Shown here piece after piece: positions 58,288-64,000 of a DNA stretch of 64,000 nt. Where the stretch lies: assembly GCA_022826705.1 (NCBI GenBank), contig JAJDUJ010000011.1, forward strand, positions 62,001 to 126,000. Reading direction: 5' to 3'. A program made the position numbers and the translations under genes. The first letter of the stretch is position 1; every line of letters starts with the position of its first letter. The notes below the pieces were generated by a model. That model ran no database searches and had not been told where the DNA came from. It saw only the letters and a program-made list of their open reading frames with translations. This DNA comes from Acidimicrobiia bacterium. Its GTDB lineage: Bacteria; Actinomycetota; Acidimicrobiia; Acidimicrobiales; Bin134.

Positions 58288-60649
58288 GTGGATCCTGCGA
58301 CCCGGAGATCAATCCCCAGATCCGCTCAGGCGTGGCCGGCATTTCAATATCGTTGATCCCCAGGGGGGATAGCGCGTCGGCAATGGCGTTGACCACTGCT
58401 GGGGTGGAGGCGATGGTGCCAGCCTCACCGATGCCCTTCACTCCCATCGGGTTGGTGGGGCTGGGGGTCACCGTGGAGTCGGTACGGAACGACGGGGTCT
58501 CAGCCGATGACGGCACCAAGTAGTCCAGGAAGCTCACATTTCGGGGCTGGCCTTCGTCGTCGAACGCGGCCTCCTCCCACAGTGCCTGGGCCACCCCCTG
58601 GAGGATGCCGCCGTGAACTTGGCCCTCCACCACCATCGGGTTGATCTGGTTGCCGCAGTCGTCCACCGCCACGTAGTCCACCATCTCCACCTCGCCGGTC
58701 TCGGTGTCCACCTCCACCACCGCCACGTGGGTCCCGAACGGGAAGGTGAAGTTGGGCGGATCCCAGGTCATGTGGCCCTCAAGGTTGGGCTCCATGCCGT
58801 CGGGCAGATTGTGAGCGGTGAAGGCCTCAAAGGCCACCGCGGCCAGCGGCATCTCGGCGTCGGGCTGGCCCTTTACCCGGAAGGTGCCGTCGGAGAACTC
58901 CAAGTCCTCCACGTTGGCTTCCATCTGGTGCGCGGCAATCAGCCGGGCCTTGTCGATCACCTTGTCGGCGGCCATATACACCGCGGTGCCGCCCACCGAT
59001 AGCGAGCGGGAGCCGTAGGAGTCGAGCCCCAGCGGAGAGATGGCAGTGTCGGAGTGCAGCACCTCCACATCGCCGGGATCGACGCCCAGCTGATCGGCCA
59101 CGATCATCGACCAGCACGTCTCATGGCCCTGGCCGTGGGGCGAGGTGCCCGTCACCACCTGCACCTTGGCGGTGGGCAGCACCCGCACGGTGGCCGACTC
59201 CCAGCCGCCGGCCGCATAGTTCAACGAGGCCAGCACCCGGCTGGGAGCCAGACCACACATCTCCACGTAGCTCGAAAGGCCCATTCCAAGTTGTCGGGAA
59301 TCGCCTGAGGCCCGGCGCTCGGCCTGCTGGGCCCGCAGGCCCTCGTAGTCCACCACCTCCAAGGCCCGCTCCAGGGCCTGGGGGTAGTTGCCGCTATCGA
59401 ACACCAGCCCGGGGGCCGACTCGTAGGGGAACTGCTCCGGACCGATGAAGTTGCGTCGCCGAATCTCAGCCGTGTCCACCCCCACCGCGGCGGCCAGCGT
59501 GTCCATCGCCCGCTCGATGGCGTAGGTGGCCTCGGGCCGACCGGCCCCCCGGTAGGCATCGGTGGGCGTCATGTTGGTGAACACCCCCGTACACACGAAG
59601 GAGTAGTTCGGGATGTCGTAGCAGCCGTGGTATAGGAAAGCACCCAACAAGGGCACACCCGGGGTGACGAGTTGCAGATAGGCCCCCATGTCGGCCACCA
59701 GCTTCACCCGCACCGCGCTTATCCGGCCCTCGACGTCGGCGGCCAGCTCAATATCTTGAATCTGCCCTCGGCCCTGGATGGTGGAACTGGCAGCCTCGGA
59801 GCGGCCCTCGGTCCAGCGCACCGGCACGCCGTGGCGCAGGGCCAGCGCAGTACACATGATCTCCTCGGCGTACACGTTCAGCTTCGAGCCAAACCCGCCC
59901 CCAACCGAAGGGGCCACCACCCGCACCTTCTGCTCTGGGAGCCCCAGAGTGAGGGCCACCATGACCTTGAGGATGTGGGGAATCTGAGTAGCCGAGTAGA
60001 TGGTGATGTCGCCCCCGAACGGCGAAGGCACTGCCACCACCCCCCGAGGCTCCATGGCCGCGGGAATCAGCCGCTGTTGGATGTAGCGCTCCGACACCAC
60101 GTGGGCAGCACCGGAGAACGCGGCCTCCACCGCGTCGGCATCAGGAGTCAGCTCCCAGGTGTATGAAGCGTTGGTACCCAGGTCATCGTGGATGACCGTG
60201 CTGTCGGCCAAGGCCTCTTCGAGGTCCACCACCGCGTCGAGGGGCTCGTAGTCCACCTCCACCAGCGCGGCAGCGTCGACCGCCCCATAGCGGTCGTCAG
60301 CCAGCACCACCGCCACCACATCGCCCACATAGTTGGCCTTGTCCACCGCAATGGGCAGATGAGCCGGATTCTTCATGTCATCGGTCACCGGCCAAGCACA
60401 CGGCAGCGGCCCCCAAGACTCCGCCAGATCCGCCCCCGAATAAGCAGCCACCACCCCATCGGCATCAAGAGCAGCGCTCAAGTCCACCGAGTTGATGCGG
60501 GCATGCGCATGAGGACTCCGCACACATGCCACCCATAGCGCCCCCGTGAGGTCCAGATCGTCCACAAACCGGGCCTCCCCGGTAAGCAGTTCAGGATCCT
60601 CCTTCCGAAGCAACCTGCTCCCCACCACCGCCGTAGAGGAATCAGTCAT
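58247..60649 (-). CDS. Molybdenum hydroxylase large subunit (form II CoxL/xanthine dehydrogenase family)
   Basis: An 800-residue large subunit: RKEDPELLTGEARFVDDL start, RSPHAHARI, GGGFGSKL, AYRGAGRPEATY at the molybdenum loop and GVKGIGEAG with the catalytic Glu. The AYRGAGR loop is form II; true aerobic CO dehydrogenases have AYxCSFR, so CO oxidation is unlikely and an aldehyde or N-heterocycle substrate is more probable. No FAD (CoxM) or 2Fe-2S (CoxS) subunit lies next to it. Convergent overlap with the OtsB-GH15 gene. Confidence 0.88.
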   Translation of the reverse strand: MTDSSTAVVGSRLLRKEDPELLTGEARFVDDLDLTGALWVACVRSPHAHARINSVDLSAALDADGVVAAYSGADLAESWGPLPCAWPVTDDMKNPAHLPIAVDKANYVGDVVAVVLADDRYGAVDAAALVEVDYEPLDAVVDLEEALADSTVIHDDLGTNASYTWELTPDADAVEAAFSGAAHVVSERYIQQRLIPAAMEPRGVVAVPSPFGGDITIYSATQIPHILKVMVALTLGLPEQKVRVVAPSVGGGFGSKLNVYAEEIMCTALALRHGVPVRWTEGRSEAASSTIQGRGQIQDIELAADVEGRISAVRVKLVADMGAYLQLVTPGVPLLGAFLYHGCYDIPNYSFVCTGVFTNMTPTDAYRGAGRPEATYAIERAMDTLAAAVGVDTAEIRRRNFIGPEQFPYESAPGLVFDSGNYPQALERALEVVDYEGLRAQQAERRASGDSRQLGMGLSSYVEMCGLAPSRVLASLNYAAGGWESATVRVLPTAKVQVVTGTSPHGQGHETCWSMIVADQLGVDPGDVEVLHSDTAISPLGLDSYGSRSLSVGGTAVYMAADKVIDKARLIAAHQMEANVEDLEFSDGTFRVKGQPDAEMPLAAVAFEAFTAHNLPDGMEPNLEGHMTWDPPNFTFPFGTHVAVVEVDTETGEVEMVDYVAVDDCGNQINPMVVEGQVHGGILQGVAQALWEEAAFDDEGQPRNVSFLDYLVPSSAETPSFRTDSTVTPSPTNPMGVKGIGEAGTIASTPAVVNAIADALSPLGINDIEMPATPERIWGLISGSQDPPSRRRGLRGLLRR

Positions 60650-60725
60650 CTCGCCACCTCCTGCTGCCCCGCGAGCGTATCCCTCCTATATCTCCGGTGC
60701 AGCCGAGCTGCCGCCAATCGGGGGA

Positions 60726-60992
60726 TCAGTTAGAAGCAGCGCTGCGGAGGTCGGCCAATGTCTCCATCCACCACAGGTTGGTCACCGTGGTGTTGCCGGG
60801 AAGCGTGGCTAGGCAATCATCGACTTGGGCGACCACTTCGGGAAGATCAGCGGCGGCAAGACGCAGGTCCAACAGTCCGTCTACCACCCGGGAGCGGCTG
60901 GTGAGCTCTCCATCGATGGCGTCCAGCAGCCGATCCACCAACTCGGTGATCTCGATGAGGGCCGCTGGGTTGCGGACGGTTTCCAATGTCAC
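60726..60992 (-). CDS. Small helical protein, unknown function
   Basis: An 88-residue protein starting GTG after GGAGAGA. Helical heptad-like sequence (LIEITELVDRLLDAIDGEL, then LLDLRLAAADLPEVVAQVDDCL) with no membrane segment and no known motif. It is between the orphan CoxL and the dipeptide transporter genes and may be transcribed alone. Confidence 0.55.
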   Translation of the reverse strand: MTLETVRNPAALIEITELVDRLLDAIDGELTSRSRVVDGLLDLRLAAADLPEVVAQVDDCLATLPGNTTVTNLWWMETLADLRSAASN

Positions 60993-61139
60993 TGCTCTCT
61001 CCTTCGCTACCGGTTGAGGTTACAACCGCCGGACACCCGGATATGTTCCCTTCGCTCCCATGCTATCGACCCTAGCGACATTCCGCGAACGGGGTTCTTT
61101 GCCCCCGCGGCTATCAGGCCAGCCATAATTGACCTTGCT

Positions 61140-62861
61140 ATGACAAAGCACACGAAAATCGATCGATATTCGCGAGTGGTCGCGGCCCTGCTGACACTAG
61201 TCCTGCTAGCCGCTGCCTGTGGCAACGACGACGACTCGCCTCCACCGGATGCCTCAGGGCCCACAGCGGCCCCGGCCACAGATGAAGAGCCTGCGGCGGC
61301 CCCGACACAAGCCGAAGACCCCAGCCCGGAAGAAGAGCAGCCCACCAGCGTGGTCGTCGGTCTGGAGCAGGAGATCACCAACTTCAACAACTTGACGGCC
61401 GGCGACAACCTCCTGGCCGGTCGCCAAATCACCCGGGCCATCTACCCCACCTGCACGCGGACCCGCCCCGATTTCTCCTTCGAGCCGTACTTCTGCGAAA
61501 CCCTGCCCACCATCATCCAAGAGGACCCCCTGGTGGTGGAGTACCGGCTGCGAGCCGACGCCATGTGGAGCGACGGAACCCCGGTGAGCTCCGACGACAT
61601 GGTGTTTTATTTCGAGAACTGCAACGACCCCCAAGATGACTGCGCTGCCACTCAGGGCTTCGACAGCGCAACCTTGGAGGTGGTAGACGACAAGGCCGTC
61701 CGTCTGAGTTGGCCCGAGGGCCAGCCCTTCGTGGAATACATCCTGCTGTTCTCCGGACCGTTCCCGCCCGCCCACCTGGGCCGGGACTGGAGCGACGGCT
61801 TCCGCACCGATCCAGGTGTGGGCGCCGGTCCCTATGTGGTGGACGAGTACAACCCCGGCAGCGATCTGACACTGGTGGCCAACCCCACCTGGTTCGGCGA
61901 AGGTCCCCATATCGACGAGGTCACCTTCCGGTTCATCAGCGACGTGGGCAACCTGCCCCTCGCGCTGGAAAACGGCGAAGTAGACGTGATCTATCCGCAA
62001 CCCCAAGTGGACTTAGTGCAACAGATCAACGGAATAGGCGGAGTGGAATCCTCCATCACCTTCGGCCCCACCTGGGAGCACATCACGTTCAACACTGCCA
62101 CCGTTCCTGTGGAGGCGCGCCAGGCCATCGCATTGGCGCTTGATCGAGAGCTGATCGTGACCGCGCTCATGCGGCCGTTCTCGGAGTCGGCCCAACCACT
62201 GGGCAACCGGATCTACATGAACGGCCAGGCCCAGTATCAAGACAACACTCCCGCTGAGTTCCAACAGCGAGACGTGGCCGCGGCCCGCGCCGTGCTGGAA
62301 GCCGCCGGCTGGGAGCTCGATGGCGACGTATACGCCAAAGACGGTCGGCAGCTGAGCCTGCGTATTCGCACCACCGGCGGCAATGACCGCCGAGAGCAGT
62401 TCCAAGAACTGGTGCAGAACCAGCTGGCTGAGGCCGGAATCAGAATCACCATCGACAACCTGCCCGGCGGGGAGATCTTCGGCCCGGTGTTCGGCTCAAC
62501 CAACGACCCTCCCGGCCCGCCCGGCGACTTCGATCTGGTGATCTTCGCCTGGGTGGGCGGACCGCTGCCGGCCACATCGGCCCTTCAGGTGTTCGGCACC
62601 GGCAGCGACAGCAACCCCGGCGCCTACGTCGACGACCGGGTCAACGAGCTGCTGGTGGAGGCCACCTTCACCCTCGACGCCGACCGCCAAGCCGACCTGC
62701 TCAATCAGGCCGACGCCCTCATGTGGGAAACCCTCCCCAACACGCCCGTGTACCAGCTCCCCTTCTTCTTGGCCTGGAACGACAACCTCCAAAACATCCA
62801 AGACAACCCCACCTTGGAAAGCTTCACCTGGAATCTGGAGGAGTGGGCGCTCGCTAACTAG
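61140..62861 (+). CDS. ABC importer substrate-binding lipoprotein, oligopeptide type
   Basis: A 573-residue family 5 solute-binding protein. ATG 61140 gives a signal peptide and lipobox LAAAC (Cys about residue 29), then an acidic Pro-rich linker; a long upstream in-frame extension was rejected. Family features are YRLRADAMWSDGTPVSSDDMVF, a GAGPYVVDEYNPGSDLTLVANP stretch, and ARQAIALALDRELIV. It binds peptides, opines, nickel or similar outside the membrane and delivers to the DppB/DppC-like permeases encoded next. Confidence 0.9.
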   Translation: MTKHTKIDRYSRVVAALLTLVLLAAACGNDDDSPPPDASGPTAAPATDEEPAAAPTQAEDPSPEEEQPTSVVVGLEQEITNFNNLTAGDNLLAGRQITRAIYPTCTRTRPDFSFEPYFCETLPTIIQEDPLVVEYRLRADAMWSDGTPVSSDDMVFYFENCNDPQDDCAATQGFDSATLEVVDDKAVRLSWPEGQPFVEYILLFSGPFPPAHLGRDWSDGFRTDPGVGAGPYVVDEYNPGSDLTLVANPTWFGEGPHIDEVTFRFISDVGNLPLALENGEVDVIYPQPQVDLVQQINGIGGVESSITFGPTWEHITFNTATVPVEARQAIALALDRELIVTALMRPFSESAQPLGNRIYMNGQAQYQDNTPAEFQQRDVAAARAVLEAAGWELDGDVYAKDGRQLSLRIRTTGGNDRREQFQELVQNQLAEAGIRITIDNLPGGEIFGPVFGSTNDPPGPPGDFDLVIFAWVGGPLPATSALQVFGTGSDSNPGAYVDDRVNELLVEATFTLDADRQADLLNQADALMWETLPNTPVYQLPFFLAWNDNLQNIQDNPTLESFTWNLEEWALAN

Positions 62862-62872
62862 CTTTCCTACTG

Positions 62873-63856
62873 GTGCTCGGGTACGCGACACGCAAGCTGC
62901 TCATATCCGTCGTCGTCCTATTCTTCGCCACCCTGGTGGCCTTCTTGCTGGTGGCCACCGTCGATCCCATCGCCGAACAGCGGGTTTTTCTGCTGTCGCA
63001 ACCCGGCGGAGCCGAGCAAGTCCAACGGCTGGAAGCCAGCCTGGGCCTCGACAAGCCCCTTATCGAGCGCTATGGAAGCTGGCTGGGCGACATGTTCACC
63101 GGGGACATGGGCACGTCCACCGACAACGGGCGGGCGGTCACCACCCTCCTGGGCGAGGCCATCCCGGTCACCCTGCGATTGGTGATCGCCGCCACCGTCA
63201 TCTCGGTGATCCTGGGCGTGGCGGTAGGGGTGGTGAGCGCGATGCGCCAGTACGGGAAGTTCGACAACATCTCCACCTTTTTCGCCTTCCTGTTCTTCGC
63301 CATGCCCGTGTTCTGGCTCGGAGCGTTGCTCAAAGACTTGGGCATCCGGTTCAACGACTGGTGGGGACGCCGGATCTTCTTCACCATCGGCGAGCAGTCG
63401 CCCCGGCTTGATGCCGACTTCTGGGGGACATGGGCCGACCGGGCCGGCCACATCATTCTTCCCGCCCTCACCCTGATCGCGATCCAACTGGCCGCCACCA
63501 GCCGGTTCCAGCGCTCGGCCATGCTCGATGTGCTGGAGAGCGACTACATCCGAACCGCCCGAGCCAAAGGGGTGCCCAGGCGCCGGGTCATCACCCACCA
63601 CGCCCTTCGCAACGCCCTGCTTCCGGTGGTGAGCTACACCGGGCTCACGTTCGGAACGCTGATCGGCGGCACGGTGGTCACCGAGGTGGTGTTCAACTGG
63701 AAGGGCATGGGCCGGCTGTTCCTGGAGTCCCTGCTCAACGGCGATGTGGCCGTGACCCAGGGATGGCTGTTGGCGGTGGGCATCTCGGTGATCATCGTCA
63801 ATCTGCTCACCGATCTGACCTACGGCTTCCTGGACCCGAGGGTGCGAGATGGCTGA
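62873..63856 (+). CDS. ABC importer permease, DppB-like
   Basis: A 327-residue inner-membrane permease: MLGYATRKLLISVVVLFFATLVAFLL first helix, PLIERYGSWLGDMFTGDMGTS loop of the DppB/OppB group, and the EAA-loop region RTARAKGVPRRRVITHHALRNALLPV that contacts the ATPase. GTG start 11 bases after the binding protein stop. Overlaps the next gene by 8 bases. Confidence 0.92.
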   Translation: MLGYATRKLLISVVVLFFATLVAFLLVATVDPIAEQRVFLLSQPGGAEQVQRLEASLGLDKPLIERYGSWLGDMFTGDMGTSTDNGRAVTTLLGEAIPVTLRLVIAATVISVILGVAVGVVSAMRQYGKFDNISTFFAFLFFAMPVFWLGALLKDLGIRFNDWWGRRIFFTIGEQSPRLDADFWGTWADRAGHIILPALTLIAIQLAATSRFQRSAMLDVLESDYIRTARAKGVPRRRVITHHALRNALLPVVSYTGLTFGTLIGGTVVTEVVFNWKGMGRLFLESLLNGDVAVTQGWLLAVGISVIIVNLLTDLTYGFLDPRVRDG

Positions 63857-64000
63857 CATCCCGGCCAACGTGTTCGCCGACACCCCAGCCGAGACAGAGG
63901 TCCGGTCGCAGTGGCGGCTGGTGCTTCGCCGCTTCCTCGCCCACCGATTGGCAGTAGCGGCGGGCGTCGTGCTGGTGGTGGCCTACTTGTTCAGCTATCT
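63849..64000 (+). CDS. ABC importer permease, DppC-like (3' truncated by window)
   Basis: The first 50 residues only: MADIPANVFADTPAETEVRSQ, then WRLVLRRFLAHRLAVAAG and a hydrophobic helix VVLVVAYLFSY at the window edge. An N-terminal cytoplasmic stretch followed by RF-x3-x-L-A is typical of DppC/OppC permeases. ATG overlaps the DppB stop by 8 bases. ATPases presumably follow outside the window. Confidence 0.85.
   Translation, partial: MADIPANVFADTPAETEVRSQWRLVLRRFLAHRLAVAAGVVLVVAYLFSY

Noticed and set aside
58247..60649. Aerobic carbon monoxide dehydrogenase
   Set aside because: The active loop is AYRGAGR (form II), not AYxCSFR, and CoxM and CoxS are missing.

Overview
This is a GC-rich, densely coded bacterial window with many 4-base ATGA/GTGA overlaps and frequent GTG starts. 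Gene content (stacked class III CoA-transferases, LIV-type importer genes fused to each other, an IclR and a PaaX regulator, actinobacterial-style OtsA with an OtsB-glucanase fusion, an initiator tRNA without encoded CCA) points to a high-GC actinobacterium, most likely an aquatic member of Acidimicrobiia. That placement is inference from gene style; there is no rRNA in the window.

Layout. 1-6.8 kb: end of a probable acyl-CoA dehydrogenase, a small membrane protein, then a branched-chain-amino-acid-type ABC importer whose parts are fused (an MFS-like permease with LivF; LivH-LivM-LivG in one chain). 6.8-15.1 kb: the most striking region. It encodes homologues of most enzymes of the plant chlorophyll breakdown (PaO/phyllobilin) pathway: a NOL/NYC1-like chlorophyll b reductase homologue, a chlorophyllase-like hydrolase, a pheophorbide a oxygenase-like Rieske enzyme and two red chlorophyll catabolite reductase-like proteins, interleaved with a family of beta-rich proteins I do not recognise and a DUF3891 protein. 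15.2-26.3 kb: CitE-like lyase, tandem nitrilase, IclR regulator, two CaiB CoA-transferases, cyclase, MmgE/PrpD, dihydropyrimidinase-like cyclic amidohydrolase, HMG-CoA-lyase-like enzyme and a maleamate-amidohydrolase-like enzyme. Together these could open a cyclic imide, remove its nitrogen, hydrate, activate and cleave the resulting branched dicarboxylate, which is what the maleimide products of tetrapyrrole oxidation would need. An inverted repeat TGTTCC-N7-GGAACA occurs at three divergent promoters (about 8.6, 15.2 and 18.5 kb), one of them in front of the IclR gene, tying the two regions into one candidate regulon.

26.3-39.1 kb: mostly housekeeping or stand-alone genes (quinone oxidoreductase, HD protein, dCTP deaminase, FAD oxidase, PgeF/YfiH, queuosine salvage hydrolase, PaaX regulator divergent from a second Rieske oxygenase, class V aminotransferase, hydrolases, SRPBCC protein, beta-lactamase-like lipoprotein). 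39.3-47.3 kb: a visibly less GC-rich island lying between a 46-bp tRNA-fMet-like 3' fragment and an intact tRNA-fMet in the same orientation. It holds a restriction-modification set (MutL/MORC-like GHKL ATPase, cytosine-5 methyltransferase, PD-(D/E)XK nuclease), a DUF2971 protein, and a truncated transposase. 47.4-64 kb: secreted protein, MFS transporter with tandem repeats at its start codon, aminotransferase/omega-amidase pair, repeat-rich gap, arylsulfatase, trehalose synthesis genes with an OtsB-GH15 fusion, an orphan molybdenum hydroxylase large subunit, and the start of a dipeptide-type ABC importer that runs off the end.

Functions are family-level readings made by eye from motifs and remembered homologues; no database search was possible.
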